Shown here in pieces: positions 1 to 6,340 of a DNA stretch of 8,487 bases. The notes beneath the pieces were generated by a model. That model made no database searches and was not told the origin of the DNA. It worked only from the letters and a program-made list of their open reading frames with translations. The position numbers were made by a program, and so were the translations under genes. Origin of the DNA: Aquiluna sp. (lineage in GTDB: Bacteria; Actinomycetota; Actinomycetes; Actinomycetales; Microbacteriaceae); NCBI GenBank assembly GCA_016780945.1, contig JADHKY010000047.1, forward strand, positions 1-8,487, given 5' to 3'. Every line of letters begins with the position of its first letter. Positions within the stretch are counted from its first letter, which is position 1.

Positions 1-2
1 CA

Positions 3-758
3 GGCAACACGATTTGGTCCTATGACTCACGCGAGCAGGTTGCTATGTATGCAGAGCTAGATGAGGAGAAGCTAGCCGAGGGCAAGCTAACTGCCGAGGC
101 AGAGCTAAATGCTTACATTGCCGAGCTTGGTCTGGACCTGACCGACCCACAGGCAGTAGCAGAATATTTGATGAGTCAGGTTGGTGACAGCTCTGAGGTA
201 ACGGTCGGAACCGACCACTACCACGCTGGCCGCACCGCCTACCAGCTAATCGTGACCCCAAACAGCGAGGTATCGCTGGTTGACTCCATCGTTGTCTCGG
301 TTGATTCGGAGACCGGCATGCCGCTGGCGCTCAGCGTCTACTCGACAGAGCAGGCGGAGGCTGCAATGGAGGTTGGCTACGAAAGCATCAGCTTTGCGGA
401 CCAGGACGAGAGCCTATTTAGCTTCACTCCCCCTGCAGGCACCGAGATTGTTGACCTAAACGCCATCGAGGAGCAGAAGCAGGACCTCGAGATGTGGATG
501 GACATGGACGAGATGGAGTCTCTGGAAGAGAAGCCAGAGCCTGTCATGATCGGCGAGGGCTGGGACACTGTTGTGCACATGCCAGCAGGAGACAAGGCCC
601 TCGAAGAGATGGGTGGTCAGCTCTTGCAGTCACTGATGACACCGGTTGCAGGTGGCATGCTCCTGAGCACTCCACTTATGAACGTCTTTATGACCGATTC
701 GGGCGATGTTTACGCTGGCGCAGTAAGCGTGCAGCACCTGTTTGACACAGCAAAGTAG
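3..758 (+). CDS. LolA/RseB-like envelope protein, 5' partial
   Basis: The frame is open to the left edge, so the gene starts outside the window; 251 residues are visible. The first visible residues (G-N-T-I-W-S-Y-D) fit the 'G..W.YD' strand of LolA/RseB/DUF2092-type beta folds. A second block around visible residues 75-145 (AYQLIVTP, then D-S-x-T-G-M-P-L-A-L) matches the strand-turn pattern of the same fold. The C-terminal third (G-E-G-W-D-T-V, then LLSTPLMNVFMTDSGDVYAG) resembles the tail of actinobacterial members. These are usually secreted or lipid-anchored proteins outside the cytoplasmic membrane, but the signal peptide is not in view. An acidic, Met-rich linker lies near 497-540. The gene sits 5 nt before an ABC ATPase and is probably in its operon. 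Family assignment is by pattern recall; the substrate is unknown. Confidence 0.75.
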   Translation, partial: GNTIWSYDSREQVAMYAELDEEKLAEGKLTAEAELNAYIAELGLDLTDPQAVAEYLMSQVGDSSEVTVGTDHYHAGRTAYQLIVTPNSEVSLVDSIVVSVDSETGMPLALSVYSTEQAEAAMEVGYESISFADQDESLFSFTPPAGTEIVDLNAIEEQKQDLEMWMDMDEMESLEEKPEPVMIGEGWDTVVHMPAGDKALEEMGGQLLQSLMTPVAGGMLLSTPLMNVFMTDSGDVYAGAVSVQHLFDTAK

Positions 759-763
759 TTCCT

Positions 764-1702
764 ATGGCACAACAGCTGGCAATTGAGACCAGCGGTCTTA
801 CGAAGCGCTTTGGTGACCAAAAGGCAGTCAACTCGATAAGCCTTGAGGTTCCAAGCGGTTCGGTATTTGGCTTCCTAGGTCCCAACGGGTCCGGCAAGAC
901 CACAACCATTCGCATGTTGCTTGGGCTTGCTGAGGCTACCGAGGGTGAAATCAAACTCCTCGGCACCGAGATACCAAAAGACCTTGAAAAGGCTCTCCCA
1001 AGAGTTGGGGCCCTTGTCGAGGGTCCTGCCTTCTACCCATTTATGTCCGGACGCAACAACCTGCTCCGAATTGACGCGGCTGACAGGTTTAGCGATTCCA
1101 GCACCAGAATCGAAAGAGTCGAGTCGGCGCTAGATCGAGTTGGCCTTCACAACGCTGGCAACAAGAAGGTCCACGCCTACTCCCTTGGAATGAAGCAACG
1201 CCTGGGACTTGCCAATGCCTTGCTGAAGCCCAGGGATATCTTGGTGCTAGACGAGCCGACAAACGGCCTAGACCCCCAGGGAACCCGGGAGGTCAGAAAC
1301 CTCATTCGCTCACTCTCAGCCGAGGGCATCACGATCTTCCTCTCCTCACACCTCTTGAGCGAGATAGAGATGCTGTGTAGCCATGTGGCTGTTATGAACG
1401 CTGGAAAGATTGTTGCTCAGGGGCTCATCGAAGACCTAAGAAATGAGGAGCCAACGAGGCTCATCCTGAGAACCGATGATGTTGATCTTGCGGTTGAGAC
1501 CCTCAAGTCAGCCGGCATTGGAAAAGCAAAGATTCTCGGAGACCAAATAACTTGCGAGGTAGACCCCGCTCTCGATGTCGCAAGCCTGAACGCGAAGCTA
1601 GTGAGAAAAAAGGTCTCCGTAAAGGAGATCAGGCTGCAACGCTCTAGCCTCGAGGAGAAGTATGTAAAGCTCACGGGAGAGGGGTTTGAAGTTGTTCGCT
1701 AA
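764..1702 (+). CDS. ABC transporter ATP-binding protein, BcrA type
   Basis: This is a 312-residue cytoplasmic ATPase that would power the permease encoded next. Visible motifs are Walker A GPNGSGKT (residues 39-46), signature YSLGMKQRLGLA (139-150), Walker B ILVLDEP with catalytic Glu164, D-loop GLDP, and the H-loop His196 in SSHLL. At the Q-loop position there is Glu in 'GALVEGPAFYP', as is usual in the BcrA/CcmA-like group of lantibiotic and antibiotic exporters. The last 90 residues are the less conserved C-terminal extension of this group. The ATG start is 5 nt after the preceding stop, with only a weak AAAG upstream, so translational coupling is likely. The family call is firm; the exported substrate cannot be inferred. 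Confidence 0.95.
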   Translation: MAQQLAIETSGLTKRFGDQKAVNSISLEVPSGSVFGFLGPNGSGKTTTIRMLLGLAEATEGEIKLLGTEIPKDLEKALPRVGALVEGPAFYPFMSGRNNLLRIDAADRFSDSSTRIERVESALDRVGLHNAGNKKVHAYSLGMKQRLGLANALLKPRDILVLDEPTNGLDPQGTREVRNLIRSLSAEGITIFLSSHLLSEIEMLCSHVAVMNAGKIVAQGLIEDLRNEEPTRLILRTDDVDLAVETLKSAGIGKAKILGDQITCEVDPALDVASLNAKLVRKKVSVKEIRLQRSSLEEKYVKLTGEGFEVVR

Positions 1703-2522
1703 GGCCCTAGGCATCAGGCTCTTCCTCTCAGAGCTCAAGGTCATGTTCACGCGTCGCCGCACCTGGGCGATGCTGGCCGCGATCGCGCTGATTCCAATTT
1801 TGTTGGCGGTAGCCGTGGCGCTCTCATCGGAGCGCCTGGCACCAGGTGAAGGCCCGCCATTTTTAGCTCAGGTCACACAAAACGGGCTGTTTACTGGCTT
1901 CACAGCAATGCTGCTGGCGCTGCCGCTGTTTTTGCCGCTGACTGTTTCGGTGGTAGCTGGTGACACAATCGCTGGCGAGGCTGGGCTAGGAACCCTGCGC
2001 TACCTGTTGATCTCTCCGGTCGGACGGGTTCGGCTACTTGTCATGAAGTACCTGGCATCGCTGGTGTTTATTCTCGCCGGCACCTTCACCCTCATGATTG
2101 CCGGAGCGGCGATTGGGGCAATCTTGTTCCCGGTTGGGCCGGTAACCCTGCTCTCTGGGTTCACCATAAGTATTTTTGAGGCCTTTGGGCGCATGGCACT
2201 TGTTGCTCTCTACACCACTGTTTCGCTATCTGGCATGGCCGCTGTTGGACTATTCATCTCCACCCTGACCACAGTTCCAGTCGGCGCTATGACCGCAACT
2301 TTGGTGACCAGTGGAGTTAGCAACATCCTTGGAAACATTCCGCAGCTTGAGTGGATGCACTCCTGGCTCTTCACCTATTACTGGCTTGACTTCGCAGATC
2401 TACTGAGGGCTCCAATTGAGTGGGGTTCAATGCTCAACAACATTGTTTTGCAGCTGGGCTGGATCGCGGTGTTTGGTGCTTTGGCTTACGGACGCTTTAC
2501 GACCAAGGACATCCTGAGCTAG
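1686..2522 (+). CDS. ABC-2 type permease
   Basis: This is a 278-residue membrane protein, the partner of the ATPase whose 3' end it overlaps by 17 nt. Hydrophobic stretches at about residues 29-47, 67-92, 122-148, 168-192, 196-215 and 252-268 give about six membrane spans. The segment E-A-G-L-G-T-L-R-Y-L-L-I-S-P-V-G-R (residues 98-114) is the typical ABC-2 motif between the second and third spans. The start is a TTG at either 1686 or 1692. A purine-rich GGGAGAGGGG at 1675-1684 could serve both and lies about 7 nt before 1692, so the protein may be two residues shorter. No terminator is visible before the tRNA gene 24 nt downstream. The family is clear; the substrate is unknown. Confidence 0.92.
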   Translation: MKLFAKALGIRLFLSELKVMFTRRRTWAMLAAIALIPILLAVAVALSSERLAPGEGPPFLAQVTQNGLFTGFTAMLLALPLFLPLTVSVVAGDTIAGEAGLGTLRYLLISPVGRVRLLVMKYLASLVFILAGTFTLMIAGAAIGAILFPVGPVTLLSGFTISIFEAFGRMALVALYTTVSLSGMAAVGLFISTLTTVPVGAMTATLVTSGVSNILGNIPQLEWMHSWLFTYYWLDFADLLRAPIEWGSMLNNIVLQLGWIAVFGALAYGRFTTKDILS

Positions 2523-2546
2523 CGCTGTTAGACTTTGTGGCCGTAG

Positions 2547-2619
<73 letters not shown>

Positions 2620-2666
2620 CCCTTTATTCACTCCTAGTTCACGTTTGCCTTTTTTGAATTGGTTAT

Positions 2667-2703
2667 CCTTGGAGCCTGCGCTCCGCTCTTGGGGAGCTCA
2701 AGG
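2667..2703 (+). promoter_or_regulatory. Possible leader hairpin before araC-type gene
   Basis: CCTTG (2667-2671) can pair with CAAGG (2699-2703). After a one-base bulge, AGC (2673-2675) pairs with GCT (2696-2698). A competing small hairpin is GGAGC/GCTCC (2671-2675, 2680-2684). The structure lies just before the ribosome site of the regulator gene at 2709-2714. The mutually exclusive pairings could affect translation, but this could also be chance; no known leader family was recognised. Confidence 0.25.
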
Positions 2704-2721
2704 CGGATAGGGGGCGTGAAA

Positions 2722-3564
2722 ATGTCTTCAGTGACAGAGACACAGGTTAGCTTTCAGCCTGCTATTCACATCCCACGCAAACTTTCTGGTTTGGTCGATT
2801 TCTTTGGGGAGTTCCACCAGGAAAATCCGGGTCGAGCACTCATCATGCCCGGTGGGAAAGTTGAGATTATCTTCTTTCTGGAAGGAAATGATCTAACCGA
2901 GTTTTACATGGGATCCGATGATGCTTCGGACCGAGGCATTAGGAAAGACTCCTCGCTCATTTTCTCTGTCACGAACCTTCCGCAAGTAGTAACTGGCAAA
3001 GCCATTCACATTATGCTCGCTCTGATGAGTCCAGCTGCCGCCATGCTGCTTTTTGGGATTCCAGCGTCTGAGATTAGGAACAAGTCAGTTAATCCGTCGA
3101 ATTTTGGGGTGGATGTTAGGCCTGTGGAGGATGCACTAAGGACGCTATCCACATTCGAGCAACGCGCGGAATTTTTGGAGAATTGGATGCTTAGAAGACT
3201 CGAGAGGGTCGGATCCGCTCCGGAATTCGTCTCCTTTTCTCAATCGCTGGTTGATCTCTGCAATGATTCAAGACTTGTTCCAGATACTTCTCTGGCCTTG
3301 AATCTGACCGGTTATTCGACTTCACAAGCAAACAGACTTTCCAAACAATGGCTTGGGGTTTCGCTCGAGAGATACCTCTCTCTTCAGCGCTACCGCAAGG
3401 CCCTTAATCTCATCAACACCTCGATGCCCCTAGCCGATGTTGCTGCAACAGCCGGGTATTTTGACCAAGCTCACTTCACGCATCGCTTCACAGAATTTTC
3501 TGGCATCTCTCCCTCTCAATATCGGCTAACTCCTCGAACTGGAGTGGACACCCTCCACGTCTAG
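2722..3564 (+). CDS. AraC-family regulator with DUF6597-like N-domain
   Basis: This is a 280-residue DNA-binding protein. The C-terminal AraC/XylS double helix-turn-helix spans about residues 185-270. Its second HTH is clear: 'MPLADVAATAGYFDQAHFTHRF' is split by family anchors A-D-V-A, G-Y-F-D-Q-x-H-F and ends G-I-S-P-S-Q-Y-R (261-268). The N-terminal part (residues 15-160) carries 'MPGGKVEIIFFLEG' (42-55) and 'IMLALMSPAAAMLLFGIPASEI', the pattern of the DUF6597 ligand/dimerisation domain often joined to AraC domains. ATG 2722 was chosen because AGGGGG at 2709-2714 lies 7 nt upstream. A longer frame from TTG 2659 has no ribosome site and would run through the leader hairpin. It is probably a local activator or repressor of the membrane genes that follow (inference from position). 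The inducer is unknown. Confidence 0.88.
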   Translation: MSSVTETQVSFQPAIHIPRKLSGLVDFFGEFHQENPGRALIMPGGKVEIIFFLEGNDLTEFYMGSDDASDRGIRKDSSLIFSVTNLPQVVTGKAIHIMLALMSPAAAMLLFGIPASEIRNKSVNPSNFGVDVRPVEDALRTLSTFEQRAEFLENWMLRRLERVGSAPEFVSFSQSLVDLCNDSRLVPDTSLALNLTGYSTSQANRLSKQWLGVSLERYLSLQRYRKALNLINTSMPLADVAATAGYFDQAHFTHRFTEFSGISPSQYRLTPRTGVDTLHV

Positions 3565-3579
3565 TCGGGGTTGGGAATC

Positions 3580-3598
3580 GCTCATCAAAAAGATGAGC
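3580..3598 (+). terminator. Hairpin after regulator gene, weak terminator
   Basis: GCTCATC (3580-3586) and GATGAGC (3592-3598) form a perfect 7-bp stem around an AAAAA loop, 15 nt after the regulator's stop. Only a short ATTTCAT follows, so the T tract is poor. It could act as a weak terminator, an attenuator in front of the membrane genes, or an mRNA 3' end stabiliser. It covers an in-frame ATG (3593), which argues against that codon as a start. Confidence 0.4.
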
Positions 3599-3645
3599 AT
3601 TTCATACAAGCCATCAGCTCTGAATTCCGCAAATCTTGACCTCAG

Positions 3646-3659
3646 CGCCCACTGGGGCG
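3646..3659 (+). promoter_or_regulatory. Small GC hairpin in leader of membrane gene 1
   Basis: CGCCC (3646-3650) pairs with GGGCG (3655-3659) around an ACTG loop. It lies 17 nt before ATG 3677. With the hairpin at 3580-3598 it makes a structured leader of about 110 nt between regulator and membrane genes. Function is unproven and chance is possible. Confidence 0.2.
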
Positions 3660-3676
3660 TCAGAAAGAGCAAGGTT

Positions 3677-4093
3677 ATGAGGAAATTTTTTAGCCCAGTA
3701 GCTTGGCTACTGATTAGCACTGTGTTCTGGGGTATGGGTGCCTCCTTCAGCATATTCTGGCCTGTGGAGGCTGCAGAGGCTGGGGGACTATCGACAGCAG
3801 AAGCAGACATCGCCAATTTCACGTGGCTTAGTTTGGCCATGACTGGTGGCTACGTGTTAGCGGCCGCGGGAATCGGATACTTCGCGCGAGGTGCGACCCG
3901 AGCCCGGCTGACCGCAGGTCTCGGTGCCAGCATGATTTTCTGGGTCATTTTGGGTCTGCTTGTCATTGTGGGGCCTGTTGTTGGCTACCAAAACTTTGCG
4001 CCTGACCTAGGCGTTCTTCCAATGACAGCTGGGTTGGGAATGATTGTTGCTGGCCTCCTTCACTGGAACGACTCTGAGTCAGAGCAGGCATAA
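3677..4093 (+). CDS. Unknown 4-TM membrane protein (module gene 1)
   Basis: I do not recognise this 138-residue protein. Hydrophobic segments at about residues 7-27, 49-69, 84-104 and 112-129 suggest four membrane spans. Between spans 1 and 2 is a short acidic, Ala/Gly-rich loop (E-A-A-E-A-G-G, STAEAD). A basic patch R-G-A-T-R-A-R follows span 2, and the tail is acidic (NDSESEQA). The frame is open further up to ATG 3593, which would add 28 residues. That ATG lies inside a perfect hairpin and has no ribosome site, so I prefer 3677, which brings the length close to the two genes that follow; the ribosome site here (AAGG or GAAAGAG) is also weak. The next gene begins 2 nt after its stop, so co-expression is likely. 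Existence as a gene is fairly sure; the start is not. Confidence 0.7.
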   Translation: MRKFFSPVAWLLISTVFWGMGASFSIFWPVEAAEAGGLSTAEADIANFTWLSLAMTGGYVLAAAGIGYFARGATRARLTAGLGASMIFWVILGLLVIVGPVVGYQNFAPDLGVLPMTAGLGMIVAGLLHWNDSESEQA

Positions 4094-4095
4094 AC

Positions 4096-4470
4096 ATGGA
4101 AAGCGAGAAGTCAAAGGTCAACTGGGTTATCACGAACCTCTTTGCGCAAAACCTATTTCTGGGATTGAGTCTGGTTGCAATTGCGCTTTGGTCGGCAGGC
4201 ATTCCAATGTCCTTCGCTGCGTCCAGCGGTGGTGAGAACCTTGGCATTGGTCTATTCATCACGAGCTGTGCTGTCGGGCTGATTCTTTGGATCTCCACAT
4301 TCACAACAATCGATCGCCTACGCGCAATTGCTGAGAGTCTGCCAGATGAGATCTCTGAAATGCGTGTAAGTCACCACTTGAAATCCAACCCTTGGTTTGC
4401 TTTCGCGGCCCTTATTACGACAGTTCACATTGGCGTATTAGTGGGCCACGGAATCGTGCTACTGGGCTAA
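4096..4470 (+). CDS. Unknown 3-TM membrane protein (module gene 2)
   Basis: This is a 124-residue protein with no recognised family. Hydrophobic spans lie at about residues 15-37, 49-70 and 100-123. The loop between spans 2 and 3 is charged (TIDRLRAIAESLPDEISEMR). Histidines sit at the membrane edge: His93-His94 before span 3, and His111 and His118 within it. The last span ends V-G-H-G-I-V-L-L-G. It starts 2 nt after the preceding stop, so it is probably translationally coupled; only a weak AGG is present 7 nt upstream. It shares length, topology and several motifs with the next gene (L-F-I-x-S, T-I, terminal HG-hydrophobic), which suggests an old duplication. Function is unknown. Confidence 0.75.
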   Translation: MESEKSKVNWVITNLFAQNLFLGLSLVAIALWSAGIPMSFAASSGGENLGIGLFITSCAVGLILWISTFTTIDRLRAIAESLPDEISEMRVSHHLKSNPWFAFAALITTVHIGVLVGHGIVLLG

Positions 4471-4490
4471 CAAAAAAGAAAAGGAAAACA

Positions 4491-4841
4491 ATGAAATTCA
4501 ACACCTCCGAGCTCGTGGAATGGTTCAACCACCGCGTATATCCAATGATCGCATTTGTTATCACTCACTTTGTCGTGGGTGGAATCCTCGTGGCAGCCTA
4601 TGGGCTAGCCGGACCAGATTCTGGTCTCCCGTTGTTCATCATCTCCGTCGCAATAGCGCTCACGACCGTGCTCTTCATCTTCTCGACAATTGCTGACATG
4701 AAGCTGCTTGCGATTGATGCGTCTGATGAATTCAAGGCAACACAGCTGGGGGCATCTATGAAGGGATTTGATGCGTTCGCGATCATGTTCTCGGTATTGG
4801 TGTTGGCCGTGCCGGTAGCTCACGGCCTTTTATTCCTTTAG
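4491..4841 (+). CDS. Unknown 3-TM membrane protein (module gene 3)
   Basis: This is a 116-residue protein of unrecognised family. Spans lie at about residues 17-40, 45-68 and 93-115. The loop between spans 2 and 3 is charged (ADMKLLAIDASDEFKATQ), and the protein ends P-V-A-H-G-L-L-F-L. ATG 4491 was chosen because AAAGGA lies about 5 nt upstream in the 20-nt gap after gene 2. An in-frame extension to 4392 would overlap gene 2 by 79 nt and give a poor, basic N-terminus. It resembles gene 2 in topology and in the anchors L-F-I-x-S (48-52), T-I (66-67), A-I (74-75) and terminal H-G. His14, His26 and His111 are near or in the membrane. It is the last gene of the block, ending 12 nt before a strong terminator. 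Function is unknown. Confidence 0.78.
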   Translation: MKFNTSELVEWFNHRVYPMIAFVITHFVVGGILVAAYGLAGPDSGLPLFIISVAIALTTVLFIFSTIADMKLLAIDASDEFKATQLGASMKGFDAFAIMFSVLVLAVPVAHGLLFL

Positions 4842-4853
4842 GGGGTCATGACA

Positions 4854-4885
4854 AAAGCCCGGGGCACTCCACCGCCTCGGGCTTT
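4854..4885. terminator. Bidirectional intrinsic terminator
   Basis: AAAGCCCG (4854-4861) pairs with CGGGCTTT (4878-4885). Extra G-C pairing is possible inside (GG with CC) past one mismatch. The stem has A residues on the left arm and T residues on the right, so it can work on both strands. It sits between the plus-strand membrane block ending at 4841 and the minus-strand lipoprotein ending at 4912, which fits a shared terminator for convergent units. Confidence 0.8.
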
Positions 4886-4911
4886 AGTCATTCTCTGAAT
4901 GAAAGGTTGCG

Positions 4912-5457
4912 CTAGGCACCCTCCCCCACAACCTGCAGATTACTGGCTCCATCAACGCGCCAGACGTCCTCGACTTTGACCATGAGGTACCTAAGCGCGT
5001 AAATAGAGTTGCCGGACTCAATGAATCGAACATCGATCACGGCAATTGCCTCTGAGCTATCGACCATGCAGTCTCGATAGGCCAGCTCCGAGGACTCAAT
5101 TAGTGGACCGTAGCTACCGGAGATGATCTCGATAAAGCCCTCCAGGGTGACACTGTTCTGAAAACTAGGGGAAGCAATTGCGTAGGCGCGCTCAAACTCA
5201 CCGGCACCAAAGGCAGCGGTCTGCGTATCAATGGAATCTTCAATGCGCGTTTGAGTTGCTTGCTTGCACTCCTGCGGGCCTGCGGGTTCTGGCTCTGAGG
5301 TGTTTTCCTCTTCAGCTTCCTCCTGAGGCGCTGATTCTTCCTGGGGCACTTCGCTCTCCACCTGAGCTGGGGTGGGGCTGGCCGCCTCATCGCCTAAGGC
5401 CTGGCAGCCGGAAAGTGCCAAGAGTGCTACTAGGACTAAGACCTTAATTAACTGCAT
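4912..5457 (-). CDS. Lipoprotein with DUF4864-like domain
   Basis: This is a 181-residue predicted lipoprotein. The N-terminus is a short lysine-containing signal peptide with lipobox L-S-G-C (Cys18 lipidated). A low-complexity acidic Glu/Pro/Ser linker follows (about residues 23-62) and would hold the domain off the membrane. Residues 70-175 match the DUF4864 pattern: I-E-D-S-I-D-T-Q-x-A-A-F, then F-E-R-A-Y-A-I-A-S-P-S-F-Q, then G-F-I-E-I-I-S-G-S-Y-G-P-L. Cys64 and Cys130 could form a disulfide. The start overlaps the end of the DoxX gene by 14 nt, so the two are probably coupled. The upstream ribosome site is modest (AGG with 9 nt spacing). Lipoprotein call is firm; the domain call is from pattern recall, and the role is unknown. 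Confidence 0.82.
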   Translation of the reverse strand: MQLIKVLVLVALLALSGCQALGDEAASPTPAQVESEVPQEESAPQEEAEEENTSEPEPAGPQECKQATQTRIEDSIDTQTAAFGAGEFERAYAIASPSFQNSVTLEGFIEIISGSYGPLIESSELAYRDCMVDSSEAIAVIDVRFIESGNSIYALRYLMVKVEDVWRVDGASNLQVVGEGA

Positions 5458-5872
5458 CTCTTTGCCTGTTGGCTAATCGCCTTAGCAGGCTTATTGAGTC
5501 GCAGGACCAAAGTGCCCAGATCACCAGTACTGGCTGAAAAAACAGCCGTGTGAATCTGGCCTGATCGGCGTCTAGACCAAAGGCATCTATGCCCTCAACG
5601 TATTGGTTGATGTTGCCGGGAAAAATGGCAATGAAAAACAGTGCCGTGACAAGGCCTGCCCAAGGGACCGCCCTGCCAACCGCCAGCAGAGATAGCCCAA
5701 GGAGTATCTCTACGACTCCAGAGGCGACGACCACGAAGTCTGGATCAAGAGGCAACCACACAGGCACCTGAGCCTGAAACTCCAGCCTGGAAGTCGTGAG
5801 GTGACCAAAACCAGCCATCAAAAGCGCGCCACCGAGCAGCACCCTAGCCAGAGTCTTGATCACTTTCAGCAT
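5444..5872 (-). CDS. DoxX-family membrane protein
   Basis: This is a 142-residue protein with four hydrophobic spans (about residues 5-22, 46-65, 68-85, 108-124). The conserved C-terminal half P-G-N-I-N-Q-Y, D-A-F-G-L-D, then R-L-F-F-Q-P-V-L-V-I-W-A-L-W is characteristic of DoxX-like proteins. Members are small inner-membrane proteins, some linked to quinone or thiol redox, but most are uncharacterised. ATG 5872 was chosen because a strong AGGAGG lies 11 nt upstream. The frame is open back to 5923, but that would place AGGAGG inside the gene and add a charged N-terminus. It is first in a two-gene unit with the lipoprotein that overlaps its 3' end, and it is divergent from the CxxC protein gene. 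Confidence 0.88.
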   Translation of the reverse strand: MLKVIKTLARVLLGGALLMAGFGHLTTSRLEFQAQVPVWLPLDPDFVVVASGVVEILLGLSLLAVGRAVPWAGLVTALFFIAIFPGNINQYVEGIDAFGLDADQARFTRLFFQPVLVIWALWSCDSISLLRRLANRQRDAVN

Positions 5873-5950
5873 GGCAAGGCCAACCTCCTGTCTTGTTGCT
5901 TTGTTCCACCGGATTGGAAGCACGCCAGAGAAAATCTGGTTTGACTCTCA
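5873..5950. promoter_or_regulatory. Divergent intergenic region
   Basis: This 78-nt stretch separates two divergent genes and must hold both start regions. It contains the DoxX ribosome site and a small hairpin CCAGA/TCTGG (5925-5929, 5935-5939) with a GAAAA loop, 11 nt before ATG 5951. I could not find a convincing -10/-35 pair for either direction. Confidence 0.4.
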
Positions 5951-6340
5951 ATGGAGAAAAGCGGCAAGACACTAATTGGCGTCTACAAAGCAGACGGCGG
6001 CTTTGCTGGTGAAATCAGCTACTTCCTAGGTCACCTGATTGGGGTCAAAGAGTGCAGCCTGTGCGACATAACCCACTCCCCGATCATGAAAAAGAAGGCT
6101 TTCAAGGAGTTCGAGGCGAGGCTTCGAGCCGACAGAGGCATTGATATCCGCCTTGTCCATATGAACGAGCGAACAGAAGCCGAGCTTGCTGCGTCAGAGG
6201 GAAGGGAGCCCTGCGTCTTGCTTCAGTACGAAGACGGCTCGATCTCAATGTTTTTGGACTATGAGGAGCTCAAGGCAGCCGGTGGCAGGGTGAACTCGTT
6301 TGAGAAACTCGTCGAGTCAAGGCTAAATATTTACCTCTAG
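5951..6340 (+). CDS. Small CxxCDxxH protein, unknown function
   Basis: This is a 129-residue soluble protein with no signal peptide or membrane span. It begins with an N-terminal strand and glycine turn (L-I-G-V-Y-K-A-D-G-G-F). The core motif is C-S-L-C-D-I-T-H (Cys35, Cys38, Asp39, His42), with His28 and Cys88 also available. Two Cys plus a His suggest a metal site or a redox pair. I recall similar short bacterial hypothetical proteins with a 'C-x-L-C-D/A-x-T-H' motif, but no assigned function. The middle is helical and charged (residues 44-62), then a strand-like R-L-V-H-M-N-E-R, and P-C-V-L-L-Q-Y-E-D-G. There is no Shine-Dalgarno before ATG 5951. The stop shares a CTAG tetramer with the convergent DUF998 gene. 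Confidence 0.82.
   Translation: MEKSGKTLIGVYKADGGFAGEISYFLGHLIGVKECSLCDITHSPIMKKKAFKEFEARLRADRGIDIRLVHMNERTEAELAASEGREPCVLLQYEDGSISMFLDYEELKAAGGRVNSFEKLVESRLNIYL

Noticed and set aside
377..966. Antisense and shifted frames over the LolA-like and ATPase genes
   Set aside because: Real genes with clear motifs are in the main frame; the opposing frames have no ribosome site or recognisable domain.
2659..2721. TTG-initiated N-terminal extension of the AraC gene
   Set aside because: No ribosome site before TTG 2659, and it reads through a leader hairpin; ATG 2722 has AGGGGG 7 nt upstream.
4392..4490. Extension of membrane gene 3 into gene 2
   Set aside because: The frame overlaps gene 2 by 79 nt and lacks a ribosome site; ATG 4491 has one.
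5100..5447. Arginine-rich frames over the lipoprotein gene
   Set aside because: They are shadows of the Glu/Pro-rich linker region; the lipobox frame explains the DNA.
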